The notes: generated by a model not told the origin, from the sequence alone. Numbered from the stretch's first letter, positions 30,813 through 40,103 are shown. The stretch: 64,000 bases of DNA from Streptomyces sp. CMB-StM0423 (GCF_002847285.1 NZ_CP025407.1:3876501-3940500); one strand, 5' to 3'. A program made the numbers and translations.

Positions 30813-31772
30813 ATGGTGTTCAAGCGACTGCTCGGCGCGATCGGCGTGGGCGCGCCCAGCGTGGACACGGTCCTGGAGGGCGGCGCGGTGCTGCCCGGCG
30901 GCACCCTGGGCGGCCGGGTGCTGCTGCGCGGCGGCAGCGCCGCGGCCGACATCGAGCAGATCACCCTGGAGCTCGTCGCCCGCGTCGAGGCCGAAGGCGA
31001 CGACGGCGAGCACGAGGGAACGGTGTCCTTCGGCCGCTTCCCCGTCGGCGGTTCCTTCCGCCTCGGCGAGGAGGAGGACCACGAAGTGCCGTTCTCCCTG
31101 GTCCTGCCGTGGGAGACCCCGATCACCGAGTTGCACGGCCAGTCCCTCGGGCTGCCGCTGGGCGTACGTACGGAACTGGCCGTCGCCGGCGCCAGGGACG
31201 CCGGCGACCTGGACCCGCTGGCGGTCCGCCCGCTGCCCGTCCAGGAAGCGGTCCTGGAGGCTTTCGGCCAACTCGGCTTCGCCTTCACCTCCGCCGACCT
31301 CGAACTCGGCCACATCCCCGGCACCGGCCAGCAGCTCCCCTTCTACCAGGAGATCGAGCTGGCCCCCGGCCCGCAGTTCGCCCACGCGATGCAGGAGGTC
31401 GAGGTCACGTTCCTCGCCTCGCCCGGCGGCATGGAGGTCGTCCTCGAAGCCGACAAGCGCGGCGGGATGTTCTCCGCGGGTCACGACGCGCTCGCCCGCT
31501 TCACGGTCGGCCACCACGACGTCGCGCAGGTCGACTGGACCGCCGAGGTGGACGCCTGGGTCAGGCAGGTGGCGGAGCACCGCGGCTCCCCGCCGGGCTC
31601 GTACGGCCACGGGGGACACCACTACGAGGAGGACCACGGCCGCCGCGGCCCGGGGATGGGCACGGTCGCCGTAGCGGCAGCCGGCGGCCTCGCGGCAGGT
31701 GTGGTGGGCGGCATGGTCGCCGCGGAGGTCGTCGACGAAATCGGCGACGCCTTCGAGGACGAGGAGGAGTAA
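30813..31772 (+). CDS. Spo0M-like sporulation-control protein
   Basis: A 319-residue SpoOM-family protein with an arrestin-like fold: MVFKRLLGAIGVGAPSVDTV, GGRVLLRGGSAAADIEQITL, HEVPFSLVLPWETPITELHG and LADKRGGMF-type blocks. It has an actinobacterial C-terminal extension that is His/Gly-rich (SYGHGGHHYEEDHG) followed by a Gly/Ala hydrophobic stretch (AAAGGLAAGVVGGMVAAEVV), absent in the shorter Bacillus form. AAGGAG at 30797-30802 precedes ATG 30813. Cytoplasmic or membrane-associated developmental regulator; mechanism not evident. Confidence 0.9.
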   Translation: MVFKRLLGAIGVGAPSVDTVLEGGAVLPGGTLGGRVLLRGGSAAADIEQITLELVARVEAEGDDGEHEGTVSFGRFPVGGSFRLGEEEDHEVPFSLVLPWETPITELHGQSLGLPLGVRTELAVAGARDAGDLDPLAVRPLPVQEAVLEAFGQLGFAFTSADLELGHIPGTGQQLPFYQEIELAPGPQFAHAMQEVEVTFLASPGGMEVVLEADKRGGMFSAGHDALARFTVGHHDVAQVDWTAEVDAWVRQVAEHRGSPPGSYGHGGHHYEEDHGRRGPGMGTVAVAAAGGLAAGVVGGMVAAEVVDEIGDAFEDEEE

Positions 31773-31780
31773 CCCGCCCC

Positions 31781-31806
31781 CGCCCGCCGCGGTCCGGCGG
31801 CGGGCG
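31781..31806. terminator. GC hairpin between convergent spo0M and response-regulator genes
   Basis: CGCCCGCCG (31781-31789) and CGGCGGGCG (31798-31806) form a 9-bp stem with an 8-base loop, just after the spo0M stop. Further GGGCCC-rich repeats follow to 31860. Likely bidirectional. Confidence 0.6.
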
Positions 31807-31898
31807 GACGGCCCCGGGGGGCCCGCCCCGGAGGGCCCGCCCGGGGGGCCCGTACCCGCCCGCGCGCATCGCCGCGGCGGCCTCCCGGGCCTGCCGCG

Positions 31899-32576
31899 TC
31901 ACGTTTCGAGCGTAGCCCGCTCCCCGTCCAGGGCCCGTTGCCTGCGCAGGTGGGCCAGGACGGCGCGGACGCGGCGGTGGCCGCTGTCGCCGGGGGCCAG
32001 GCCGAGTTTGAGGAAGACGTTGCCGATGTGCTTGTGCACGGCGTTGGCGGTGATGACGAGCCGCCGGGCGATGGTCGCGTTGTCGTGGCCCTCGGCCATG
32101 AGCGCGAGGACTTCGCGCTCCCGTGCCGTGAGGGCGCCGACGGGGTCGCCGCGCGCGGCGAGGAGCTGGGCGACGACCTCGGGGTCCATGGCCGTGCCGC
32201 CGCCGGCCACCCGGCGGAGCGCGTCGGTGAACTCCGCGACGCGGCTGACGCGGTCCTTGAGCAGGTACCCGATGCCGCCGCGGGTGTCGGCGAGGAGGCG
32301 GCCCGCGTAGTCCTGCTCCACGTACTGCGACAGGACCAGGACGGGCAGCGCCGGATGGTCGCGGCGGGCGCGTACCGCGGCCCGGATGCCCTCGTCGCGG
32401 AAGGTCGGGGGCAGGCGTACGTCCACGATGGTGACGTCGGGGCGGTGGGTGCCGACGGCGGCGAGGAAGCCGCGGGCGTCGGCCGCGACGGCGGCGACCT
32501 CGAAGCCCTGGGAGTCGAGCAGCAGTTCCAGCCCGGACGAGAGCAGGACGTTGTCCTCGGCGATCACTACGCGCAC
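31899..32576 (-). CDS. LuxR/NarL-type response regulator
   Basis: A 225-residue regulator starting at GTG 32576. The receiver domain (1-120) has the acidic pair in IAEDN, phospho-acceptor D52 in TIVDVRLPP and lysine in GYLLKDRV. The LuxR HTH is at about 150-210 (LTAREREVLALMAEGHDNAT, NAVHKHIGNVFLKLGL). Its start overlaps the end of the histidine kinase by 10 bases, so the pair is co-translated. Target genes not visible. Confidence 0.93.
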   Translation of the reverse strand: MRVVIAEDNVLLSSGLELLLDSQGFEVAAVAADARGFLAAVGTHRPDVTIVDVRLPPTFRDEGIRAAVRARRDHPALPVLVLSQYVEQDYAGRLLADTRGGIGYLLKDRVSRVAEFTDALRRVAGGGTAMDPEVVAQLLAARGDPVGALTAREREVLALMAEGHDNATIARRLVITANAVHKHIGNVFLKLGLAPGDSGHRRVRAVLAHLRRQRALDGERATLET

Positions 32577-33784
32577 GGCAGCTCCACGGTGACGACGGTC
32601 GGCCCGCCCGGCGGGCTGCTGATGTCCAGCGAGCCGTCCAGGGCGGCGGCCCGGCGGCGCATGCCGTCGAGGCCGGAGCCGCGGGCGGCGTCGGCGCCGC
32701 CGGCCCCGTCGTCGGCGATCACCGTACGCAGCAGCGCGGCTTGGCGCGTGACGCGTACCGACGCGCGGGAGGCGCCGCTGTGCCGGGCGACGTTCGCCAG
32801 CGCCTCGGTGACGGCGAAGTACGCGACCGCCTCGACCGCCGCCGGGACCTCGCCGAGCGGGCCGGTCTCGACGCGGGTCGGCACCCCAGCCCTGGTGGCC
32901 AGCGTCCTGAGCGCGCCGGGCAGTCCCTGGTCGGCCAGCACCGGCGGGTAGATGGTGCGGATGACGGAGCGCAGCTCGGTCATCGCGTCCTCGGTCTCGG
33001 CGTGCGCCTGCCGCACCAGCAGGGCGGCCCCGGCGGGGTCGGCCGCGAAGCGCTCCCCCGCCACGGCGAGCCGCATCGCGATGGCCACGAGCCGCGCCTG
33101 GGTGCCGTCGTGCAGGTCCCGTTCGATGCGGCGGAGTTCGGCGCTGTGCGCCTGGAGCACGTCCGTACGGGTCCGGGTCAGCTCCGTGACGCGTTCGACC
33201 AGGTGTTCCGCGGGCGAGGGCGCCAGGACCGCGAGACAGCAGCGGGCGTGCGCGCGGGCGAGCGGCGGGAGGGCGGCCGCGGCCAGGGCCGCCAGGCCCA
33301 CGACGTTCAGCAGGCCGTGCGGCAGCGCGGTGCCCCAGTCGGTGAGGTGCACGCTCATCAGGGGCAGCCACGGCGGCGAGGGAAAGGCCCACCACAGCAC
33401 CGTGATCACCGGGGTGAGGAACAGGGCGCCCAGGAGGAGCAGGGCGAGGCCGCCCGCGGGCAGGCCCGTGCCGACCTGGGTCACGAGCCACCTCAGGTTG
33501 CGGACGGCGGCGCGGGAGTGCGGCTCGACGGGCTGCCCCAGCAGCGCCCCGGCGCGCCGTCGGTGCCGCTCCGCCCGGCGCTGCGCACGCGACGGAACGC
33601 AGAGCAGCGGCGCGGCGGCGAGGGTCGCCACGGCCGTGGCGAGGGTGTGCAGCAGGTAGCGGCCGGCGCGCCACGCGGCGGTGCAGCGGGCGCTGACGGC
33701 GCGCAGGAGGACGGGCGCGGCGGGCGCGCGGGGTGCCTGCCCGCCGGCGTACGGGGAGAGTGTCGGAGACCGCACACGCGTCAC
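32567..33784 (-). CDS. NarL-system sensor histidine kinase (HisKA_3)
   Basis: About 405 residues. Hydrophobic segments in the first 200 residues (LLHTLATAVATLAAAPLLC; GLPAGGLALLLLGALFLTPV; LLNVVGLAALAAAALP) anchor it. The phospho-acceptor motif is RRIERDLHDGTQARLVAIAM. The HATPase has the N box VTEALANVARHSGA and glycine box GSGLDGMRRRAAAL. GTG 33784 is chosen but has no good ribosome site; TTG 33808 and a GTG a few codons later are alternatives, and a leaderless start is possible. Same operon as the response regulator. Confidence 0.9.
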   Translation of the reverse strand: MTRVRSPTLSPYAGGQAPRAPAAPVLLRAVSARCTAAWRAGRYLLHTLATAVATLAAAPLLCVPSRAQRRAERHRRRAGALLGQPVEPHSRAAVRNLRWLVTQVGTGLPAGGLALLLLGALFLTPVITVLWWAFPSPPWLPLMSVHLTDWGTALPHGLLNVVGLAALAAAALPPLARAHARCCLAVLAPSPAEHLVERVTELTRTRTDVLQAHSAELRRIERDLHDGTQARLVAIAMRLAVAGERFAADPAGAALLVRQAHAETEDAMTELRSVIRTIYPPVLADQGLPGALRTLATRAGVPTRVETGPLGEVPAAVEAVAYFAVTEALANVARHSGASRASVRVTRQAALLRTVIADDGAGGADAARGSGLDGMRRRAAALDGSLDISSPPGGPTVVTVELPCA

Positions 33785-33886
33785 CGTAGGTACCGGGCAG
33801 CCCCGCAAGCACTACAGCTAGCCGTACCTTTCCTTCGGCAGTCCGGGGTAGCGACCGGCGGCCCGCCGCGTTCCTACCGTGCGGAC

Positions 33887-35137
33887 ATGGATTCCACCCG
33901 CCAGAAGACGACAGCGCGGCGGCGCCGCATCGGCGGACGACGGTGGCCGGCGGTCGCCGCGGCCGTCCTCGTCGCCGCCTGCGCGGCCGGCGCCGTACCA
34001 CTGCCCGCCGACGCACACGAAGACGCACGCGACGACGCACACCGAACGACCAGGCCCGGCTACGGCCGCGACGAGCTGCGCCGCGACACCGACGCCCTCC
34101 GGGCCCTGGGCATCACCGGCGTCCAGGCCCGCGTGACCGCCGGACCCGGCCGGAACCTGGTCGCCACCAGCGGCGTCGCCGACGTGGGTACGCACCGGCC
34201 GGTGCCCCGCAACGGCTACTTCCGGATGGCCAGCACCGGCAAGGCGCTCGTCGCCACCGTGGTCCTGCAACTGGCCGGCGAGGGCAAACTGTCGCTCGAC
34301 GACACGGTCGACCGCAGGCTGCCCGGCCTGGTGGCCGGCAACGGCAACGACGGCCGCCTGATCACCGTCCGCCATCTCCTCCAGCACACCGCCGGCCTCC
34401 ACGACGACCTCCCCGGCTTCGCCACCCCGCGGGAGTACTACGAGCACCGGTACGACACCTACACCCCCCGGCAGGTCGTCGCCCGCGCGATGAAGCACCG
34501 CCCGGACTTCCCGCCCGGCACCGGGTGGGGCTACTCCAACACCGGCTACGTACTGCTCGACATGATCATCGAGAAGGTCACGGGCCGCCCGTGGCACGAG
34601 GAGGTCGAGGCCAGGATCCTGGCACCGCTCGGGATGGACCGCACCTACCTGCCGGGCGGCACGCCCACCCCGCGCAGCCCGCACGCCCGTGCGTACCAGG
34701 TCTTCCCGTCCGGCGAACGCGTGGACGTCACGAAGGTGCTCGTCCCCGACCCCGGCGGCTACGTCTCCACCACCGCGGACGTCAACCGCTTCCTCCGGGC
34801 GCTGCTCGGGGGCGGGTTGCTGCCGCGGGCGCGGCTGGCCGAGATGCGGGAGACGGTCCCGGTCGGCGAGGAGCTGGCGGAGTTCTGGCCGGGCGGGCGC
34901 TACGGCCTCGGCCTCGTCGAACGCCCGCTGTCCTGCGGCGGCAGCTACTGGGGCCACGGCGGCGGCGAAGCCGGCTACATCACCGTGAACGGCGCCACCG
35001 GCGACGGCCGTCGGGCCGTCACCGTCTCGATGTCCGCCGCGCTGGGGGACTCACACGACAGCATGCTCCGGCAGGAGCGGGTCGCGGGCGAACTCGTCGA
35101 CCGCGCGCTGTGCGACACCGGCGGCAGGGGGCAGTAG
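33887..35137 (+). CDS. Secreted serine hydrolase (class C beta-lactamase/D-Ala-D-Ala carboxypeptidase family)
   Basis: A 416-residue exported protein. A basic N-terminus and helix RWPAVAAAVLVAACAAGAVP form the signal; ATG 33887 is the natural start. Catalytic motifs are SxxK as MASTGKALVATV, YxN as GWGYSNTGYVLLD, and HxG as YWGHGGGEAGYI. Such proteins act on cell-wall peptides or D-amino acid esters. Divergent from the two-component genes by about 100 bases, so it may be one of their targets (inference). Confidence 0.9.
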   Translation: MDSTRQKTTARRRRIGGRRWPAVAAAVLVAACAAGAVPLPADAHEDARDDAHRTTRPGYGRDELRRDTDALRALGITGVQARVTAGPGRNLVATSGVADVGTHRPVPRNGYFRMASTGKALVATVVLQLAGEGKLSLDDTVDRRLPGLVAGNGNDGRLITVRHLLQHTAGLHDDLPGFATPREYYEHRYDTYTPRQVVARAMKHRPDFPPGTGWGYSNTGYVLLDMIIEKVTGRPWHEEVEARILAPLGMDRTYLPGGTPTPRSPHARAYQVFPSGERVDVTKVLVPDPGGYVSTTADVNRFLRALLGGGLLPRARLAEMRETVPVGEELAEFWPGGRYGLGLVERPLSCGGSYWGHGGGEAGYITVNGATGDGRRAVTVSMSAALGDSHDSMLRQERVAGELVDRALCDTGGRGQ

Positions 35138-35182
35138 CGTCCGCCCAGGGGGGCGGCGTCCCGGGCGAACGCTTCCTGGTTG

Positions 35183-35767
35183 CTACTTGCCTGCGGCGAA
35201 GCGCATGAGCGAGTGCTCGTTGCCCTGCTTGATCTTGCCGGTCTCGTTGATCACCTGGAGCCGCCAGGTCTCACCGGAGCGGGTGGCCTTGGCGACGGCG
35301 CAGCCGTTGTCGGTGGTGAGCAGGCTGGGCCAGATGTCGGCGACCTGCTGGGTGCTGCCGCCGGAGGCGTCGTACACCTTGAAGCTGATGTTGCGGGCCT
35401 TCTGGAAGCTGCTGCCCTTCTTGTAGGCGGCGGCGACGAAGACGATGGCCGTGATCTGGCCCGGGATCCGGGAGAACTCGACGGTGACCGTCTCGTCGTC
35501 GCCGTCGCCCTTGCCGGTCTGGTTGTCGCCGCTGTGCACGATCGCACCGTTGCCCATGGGGTCCAGCGAGTCGAGACCGGCGAGCCGGACCGGGTCGGAT
35601 CCCGCCATGGCGATGGCGATCAGGTCGAGGTCGGTGCCCTTGGTCTGGCGCAGCTTGCCCATGATGCCGCCGCTGCTCCCGACCGTGGGGTCCCAGGAGA
35701 CCCCTATCGACAGGTGGGTAACCCCGGCCAGGTCCGCCGGTTCGTCATCCTTCGTAAGCGTGATCAT
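35183..35767 (-). CDS. TerD-family stress protein
   Basis: A 194-residue TerD-domain protein: GVTHLSIGVSWDPTVGSSGG, DLDLIAIAMAGSDPVRLAGL, IVHSGDNQTGKGDGDDETVT and ATRSGETWRLQVINETGK. The acidic loops (DLDLIA, GDGDDE) are the calcium-binding sites of the family. ATG 35767 follows GGGATCGGGA; an open frame to 35974 is not needed. Tellurite-resistance-type proteins are multi-copy in Streptomyces and linked to stress and development. Confidence 0.9.
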   Translation of the reverse strand: MITLTKDDEPADLAGVTHLSIGVSWDPTVGSSGGIMGKLRQTKGTDLDLIAIAMAGSDPVRLAGLDSLDPMGNGAIVHSGDNQTGKGDGDDETVTVEFSRIPGQITAIVFVAAAYKKGSSFQKARNISFKVYDASGGSTQQVADIWPSLLTTDNGCAVAKATRSGETWRLQVINETGKIKQGNEHSLMRFAAGK

Positions 35768-35980
35768 TCCCGATCCCTTGGTGGTGAGACGGTGCCATCC
35801 GAGCGGCTCCGGCGCCACGTGGGCCTCGGGTGACAGCCGCTCCGCATGGGAACATACCGTGCCGGGCCGGGCGCCAGGGAGGTACAACGCCCCGGATCCA
35901 CCCCGGAACCGCCTCTCCGACGATGCCGATTCCCGTACGCGGCCGGGCCGGTCGGCGGCCTGAGGGAGCCGCAACCGCCC

Positions 35981-37339
35981 TCAGTCGAGGCACCCCGCGC
36001 CCTCCCGGGCCGCGCACGTGCCCAGGGAGCACCAGCGGCGGCGGCCCGGGGCGTCGAGGAACAGCCAGCCGCAGTCCGGTGACGGGCACGCCGTCACCGT
36101 GAAGCGCTGCGGGTCGGCGAGCAGGTCGGCGGCGCTGCGGGCGACCGCCAGCACCGGCAGCCGCAGGCCCGTCGAGGCGGGCAGCCGCCAGCGGCCGAGG
36201 CCGTCCTCGTCGCGGTGGAACTCCGCGGCCCGGGCGGCGGCTTCCGCCGTGCGCGCGACCTGCTTGAAGGCGCGCCGGTCGGCCGGGTCGACGAAGCAGC
36301 CGTGCATCGCGGTACGCAGCTCGCGGGCCTCCGCCAGCGCCTCCAGCGCGGCGGCGGGCTGCTGTTCCGCCTGCTTGAGGAGCTGGGTGACCAGCCAGTC
36401 CTCCAGCAGCCCGAGGTGCCCGGCCCACACGGCGAGCGCCCGGTAGCCGGTCAGCCACTCCGCGCCGGCCGCGCGGGCGCCGTCCCAGCCGGCCCAGGTG
36501 TTGCAGAACTCCAGGGCGGGCTGGCCGCTGGTGTGCAGCGGCAGGCGTACGTCCCGGACCTGGACGGCGTACGCGGGCAGCGGCGGCTGGTCGAGCGCGG
36601 GGTCGGCGCTGAGCACCTTGGCGTGTACGTCGCGGAGGGCGGGGCCGGGTGCGACGCCCAGTTCGGCGGCGAGGGCGAGGCGGGTGGTGCGGTAGACGTC
36701 GAGGGCTTCGGCCTGGCGGCCGGCGCGGTAGAGGGCGGTCATCAGGGCGGCGACGAGCCGTTCACGGAGGGGGTAGCGGGCGACCAGGGGCCGGAGTTCT
36801 GCGGCGAGGGCGCCGCCGCCGTCGCGGGCCCCGTCGCGGCCGGTGTGCAGCCGGTCCTCGGCGCGCTGCTCCAGGGCGCCGAGGCGGAGTTCGGCCAGCT
36901 CCGTGCCGAGCCGGGCGCGGAGTTCGCCGTCGGCGAGCCCGTCGAGGAGTTCCCCGCGCCACAGGGCCAGCGCCTCCTCGGTACGGCGCAGCCGCTCGGC
37001 GGGGTCGCGCAGCGCGGTGGCGGCCCGGGCCCGTTCGGCGAACTCGGCGGCGTCGGTGCGCCACCCGCCCGGCTCGGCGGCGTACCCGTCGCCGCGGGTC
37101 ACGATGCGCACCCCGTACGGCCGGAGCGCCACCCGCAGCCGGCTGACGTAGGTGTGCAGCGTGCCCCGCGCGCCGCCCCCGTCCCACAGCAGCTCCGCCA
37201 GCCGCCCGGCGGCCACCGCACGCCCCGGGGCGAGCAGCAGCACCGCGAGCAGCAGCCGCTCCTGGCGCCGCCGGCTCAGCGAGACGGGGACGCCGTCGCG
37301 TACCGCCTCGAAGGGCCCGAGCAGGCGGAACTCCAACAC
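35981..37339 (-). CDS. SARP-type regulator fused to an ABATE/CGNR-like zinc module
   Basis: A 452-residue protein starting at GTG 37339 (LEFRLLGPFEAVRDGVPVSL). The OmpR-like DNA-binding domain occupies about 1-90 and the BTAD helical domain about 95-240, ending YRTTRLALAAELGVAPGPAL, as in AfsR/DnrI regulators. From about 270 an ABATE-like domain (ALEFCNTWAGWDG) leads to a zinc finger ACPSPDCGWLFLDAPGRRRW then CSLGTCAARE, where the usual CGNRAK is degenerate. SARPs activate secondary-metabolite genes; this tail combination is unusual. No cluster lies alongside; the divergent secreted protein is the nearest candidate target. Confidence 0.88.
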   Translation of the reverse strand: MLEFRLLGPFEAVRDGVPVSLSRRRQERLLLAVLLLAPGRAVAAGRLAELLWDGGGARGTLHTYVSRLRVALRPYGVRIVTRGDGYAAEPGGWRTDAAEFAERARAATALRDPAERLRRTEEALALWRGELLDGLADGELRARLGTELAELRLGALEQRAEDRLHTGRDGARDGGGALAAELRPLVARYPLRERLVAALMTALYRAGRQAEALDVYRTTRLALAAELGVAPGPALRDVHAKVLSADPALDQPPLPAYAVQVRDVRLPLHTSGQPALEFCNTWAGWDGARAAGAEWLTGYRALAVWAGHLGLLEDWLVTQLLKQAEQQPAAALEALAEARELRTAMHGCFVDPADRRAFKQVARTAEAAARAAEFHRDEDGLGRWRLPASTGLRLPVLAVARSAADLLADPQRFTVTACPSPDCGWLFLDAPGRRRWCSLGTCAAREGAGCLD

Positions 37340-37436
37340 GAGGGCAGCGTACGCCGGTTGTGGTGAGCGGATGGTGAGGCGGCGGGACCAGGCTCGGAGG
37401 ACGAGCACGCGCCCCGATCCGAAGGAGCCGGTACCC

Positions 37437-37967
37437 ATGCGCCGTTACGCAGCAGCCACCGCCGCAGCGCTCTGCCTGACCGCCACCCTGGCCGCCCCGG
37501 CGGCGACGGCCGCGGGCGGGGAGAGCGACGACGGGGGCTGGCGCCCGGTCGACTACCCCCCGGTGAACTACCCCGCGGGCGAACGCTGCGACTTCCCCTT
37601 CCGCACTGAACCCATCCTCGACGAGACCATGGTCAAGACCGTCGCCACCTACCCCGACGGCTCCCCGAAGACCGAGCTGTACAAGGGCGCCCTCATCGTC
37701 CGCGTCACCAACCTGGAGACGGGCGCCAGCTACGACGCGGACGCCGGCGGCCGCTCGATCGTCCGGTACGCCCCGGACGGCGGCCACATCTACTACGCCA
37801 CGGGCCCGGTCCTCATCGGCTTCAAGGAGAACCAGGGCAACCTGCCCCGCGGCGAGTACCTGGTCGACGGCGTCTACACCCTGGAGATCACCGCGGCCGA
37901 CTACCGCACGGTGACGTGGAAGGAAGGCACGAAGAAACTGACCGACGTCTGCAACAAGGTCGCCTGA
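37437..37967 (+). CDS. Small secreted protein, unknown function
   Basis: A 176-residue exported protein. AAGGAG at 37422-37427 precedes ATG 37437; signal peptide AAATAAALCLTATLAAPAAT. The mature part has an early cysteine (GERCDFPFRTEP) and a late one (LTDVCNKVA), likely a disulfide, and strand-rich sequence (ALIVRVTNLETGASYDADAG, GHIYYATGPVLIGFKENQG). Divergent from the SARP gene across 97 bases, so the promoter region is shared. Confidence 0.8.
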   Translation: MRRYAAATAAALCLTATLAAPAATAAGGESDDGGWRPVDYPPVNYPAGERCDFPFRTEPILDETMVKTVATYPDGSPKTELYKGALIVRVTNLETGASYDADAGGRSIVRYAPDGGHIYYATGPVLIGFKENQGNLPRGEYLVDGVYTLEITAADYRTVTWKEGTKKLTDVCNKVA

Positions 37968-38000
37968 GCCGGGCGGCGGGCGCCGGCCGCCCCCGAGGCC

Positions 38001-38032
38001 GAGCAGGCAGTTCCCGGGGGAGCTGCCTGCTC
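38001..38032. terminator. Hairpin between the secreted protein and the ABC operon
   Basis: GAGCAGGCAG (38001-38010) and CTGCCTGCTC (38023-38032) form a perfect 10-bp stem with a 12-base loop between two convergent genes. Likely a bidirectional terminator. Confidence 0.7.
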
Positions 38033-38047
38033 ACCGACCGCCCACGC

Positions 38048-39064
38048 TCAGCGAGCAGCGGGCTCCGCCGCGGGCTCGCCCGCGTAGTGGCAGGCGGACG
38101 GGTGGGGGGCTCCGGTTCGTACGCGGAGGTCCGGGGGGTCCGTTCTGCACAGGTCCGTCGCCAACGGGCAGCGGGTGTGGAAGCGGCAGCCGGACGGGGG
38201 GTCGGCCGGGGAGGGGACCTCGCCGGTGAGGGGGAGGGTCGTGGTGGTGTCCGGGCGGTCGTGGACCGAGGGGGCCGCCGCCAGGAGGGCCTGGGTGTAC
38301 GGGTGCTGGGGGGACTCGAAGACCTGGGCCGCCGTGCCGTGTTCCACGATCGTGCCCAGGTACATCACCGCCACCTCGTCCGCGATGTGCCGGACCACGT
38401 CCAGGTCGTGGGAGATGAAGAGGTACGCGATCCCCAGCTCCCGCTGCAGATCCGCGAGCAGGTTCAGGATCTGGGCGCGTACGGACACGTCCAGCGCCGA
38501 CACCGCCTCGTCGCACACGATCAGCTTCGGCCGCAGCGCCAGCGCCCGCGCGATGCTCACCCGCTGGCACTGGCCGCCCGACAGCTCGTGCAGGCGGCGG
38601 GTCGCGTACGAACCGTCCAGTCCCACCTGCGTCAGGAGGCTTTCCACCTCCGTCCCCTCGTCCGCCGGCGCCATCTCCTTGTGGATGTGCCAGCCCTCCG
38701 CCACGATCTCCGCCACCCGCATCCGCGGGTTCAGCGACGTGTACGGGTCCTGGAAGACCATCTGCAGGTCGTTCGCCACCCGCCGCCGCTCGCGGCGGCC
38801 AGCCGTCGCCAGGTCCAGGCCCGCGAAGGAGACCGATCCCGCGAAGGGTTGCAGCAGGCCCACCACCGCGCGGGCCAGCGTCGACTTGCCGCAGCCCGAC
38901 TCGCCGACGATGCAGACCGTACGTCCCGGGCGTACCGCCAGGTCGACGCCCGCGACCGCGTCGACGCGGCGGCGGCCCAGGCCCGCGCGGCCGGCGACCG
39001 TGTAACCCGCGTGCAGGTCCCGGATGTCCAGCAGTGCGTCCGGCTTCTGCTTGCCCGTGCTCAT
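38048..39064 (-). CDS. Opp/Dpp-type ABC transporter ATP-binding protein (OppF position)
   Basis: A 338-residue ATPase: Walker A CIVGESGCGKSTLARAV, Q-loop MVFQDPYTSLNPRMRV, signature ELSGGQCQRVSIARAL, Walker B LIVCDEAVSALDVS and H-loop FISHDL. The C-terminal oligopeptide-transporter extension has CRFHTRCPLATDLC, a cysteine cluster usual in OppD/F. Last gene of the nine-gene operon; its start overlaps the preceding stop (ATGA, 39061-39064). Confidence 0.93.
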   Translation of the reverse strand: MSTGKQKPDALLDIRDLHAGYTVAGRAGLGRRRVDAVAGVDLAVRPGRTVCIVGESGCGKSTLARAVVGLLQPFAGSVSFAGLDLATAGRRERRRVANDLQMVFQDPYTSLNPRMRVAEIVAEGWHIHKEMAPADEGTEVESLLTQVGLDGSYATRRLHELSGGQCQRVSIARALALRPKLIVCDEAVSALDVSVRAQILNLLADLQRELGIAYLFISHDLDVVRHIADEVAVMYLGTIVEHGTAAQVFESPQHPYTQALLAAAPSVHDRPDTTTTLPLTGEVPSPADPPSGCRFHTRCPLATDLCRTDPPDLRVRTGAPHPSACHYAGEPAAEPAAR

Positions 39065-40086
39065 GACGCCGCCTCCACGTTCCCTGCCCCGGCCAGGACC
39101 TTCCCGCTGTGGTGGCAGGCCGACTTGTGGGCCTTCCCCACCGCCGTCAGCGCCGGGTCCTGCGTCCGGCACACCTCCGTGGCGTACCCGCACCTCGGCG
39201 CGAACGCGCACCCCGCGGGCAGCGTCCCCGGCGCCGGCGGCTGGCCCTCGATCGGCACCAGCCGCCCCGGCCGCGCCGGGTCCGGGACCGCGTCCAGCAG
39301 GCCGCGCGTGTACGGGTGTGCCGGTGCCGTGTAGACGTCGTCCAGCGCGCCCGTCTCCACGATCCGGCCCGCGTACATCACCGCCACCTCCTGCGCGACG
39401 CGGGCCACCACGCCCAGGTCGTGCGAGACCAGCAGCATCGCCATCCCCGCCTCCGTCTGCCGCCCGGCGAGCAGCCGCAGGATCTGCGCCTGCACCGTCA
39501 CGTCCAGCGCCGTCGTCGGCTCGTCGGCCAGCAGCACCGCCGGGTCCAGGGTGAGGGCCATCGCGATGACCGCCCGCTGCCGCATACCGCCCGAGAACTC
39601 GTGCGGGTACGCGCCGTACCTGGCCTCCGCGTCGGGGATGCCGACGGTCCGCATCAGCTCCACCGCCCGCTCCCGGGCCGCGCGGCGGCCGGTGCCCCGG
39701 CGGCGCAGCGTCTCGGCGATCTGCCAGCCCACGGTGAACGACGGGTTCAGCGCCGCCATCGGGTCCTGGAAGACCATCGCGACCTTCGCGCCCCGCAGTT
39801 GCCGCCACTGCGCGTCGGTGAACCCGGCGGTGTCCCGGCCCTCGATCTCGACCGTCCCCGCGCTCACCCGCGCGCCCGCGGGCAGCAGCCCCATCAGGGC
39901 CAGCGACGTCAGCGACTTGCCGCTGCCCGACTCGCCGACAAGGGCGGTGACCCGCCCGGGTACGAGGTCGAGGTCGACCCCGCGGACGACCCGCCGGGAA
40001 CCGTCGCGGCCGAAGCCTATGTGGACGTCCCGCAACCGGGCGGCCGGAGCCGTCTCTGCGGCCGTGGAAGACGCCGTGGAAGACAT
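39061..40086 (-). CDS. Opp/Dpp-type ABC transporter ATP-binding protein (OppD position)
   Basis: A 341-residue ATPase: Walker A ALVGESGSGKSLTSLALMG, Q-loop MVFQDPMAALNPSFTV, signature EFSGGMRQRAVIAMAL, Walker B VLLADEPTTALDVT, H-loop LVSHDL and the C-terminal cysteine cluster CAFAPRCGYATEVC. ATG 40086 has GGGGAG upstream; ATG 40107, seven codons earlier, overlaps the permease stop as ATGA and is equally possible. Pairs with the next ATPase to power the importer. Confidence 0.93.
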   Translation of the reverse strand: MSSTASSTAAETAPAARLRDVHIGFGRDGSRRVVRGVDLDLVPGRVTALVGESGSGKSLTSLALMGLLPAGARVSAGTVEIEGRDTAGFTDAQWRQLRGAKVAMVFQDPMAALNPSFTVGWQIAETLRRRGTGRRAARERAVELMRTVGIPDAEARYGAYPHEFSGGMRQRAVIAMALTLDPAVLLADEPTTALDVTVQAQILRLLAGRQTEAGMAMLLVSHDLGVVARVAQEVAVMYAGRIVETGALDDVYTAPAHPYTRGLLDAVPDPARPGRLVPIEGQPPAPGTLPAGCAFAPRCGYATEVCRTQDPALTAVGKAHKSACHHSGKVLAGAGNVEAAS

Positions 40087-40103
40087 CGTGCTCCCCTCTC
40101 TGC

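Noticed and set aside
31807..31870. CRISPR-like or clustered repeats in the GGGCCC-rich stretch
   Set aside because: The repeats are short, irregular and GC-only, with no spacers. They are better explained as terminator-associated low-complexity sequence.
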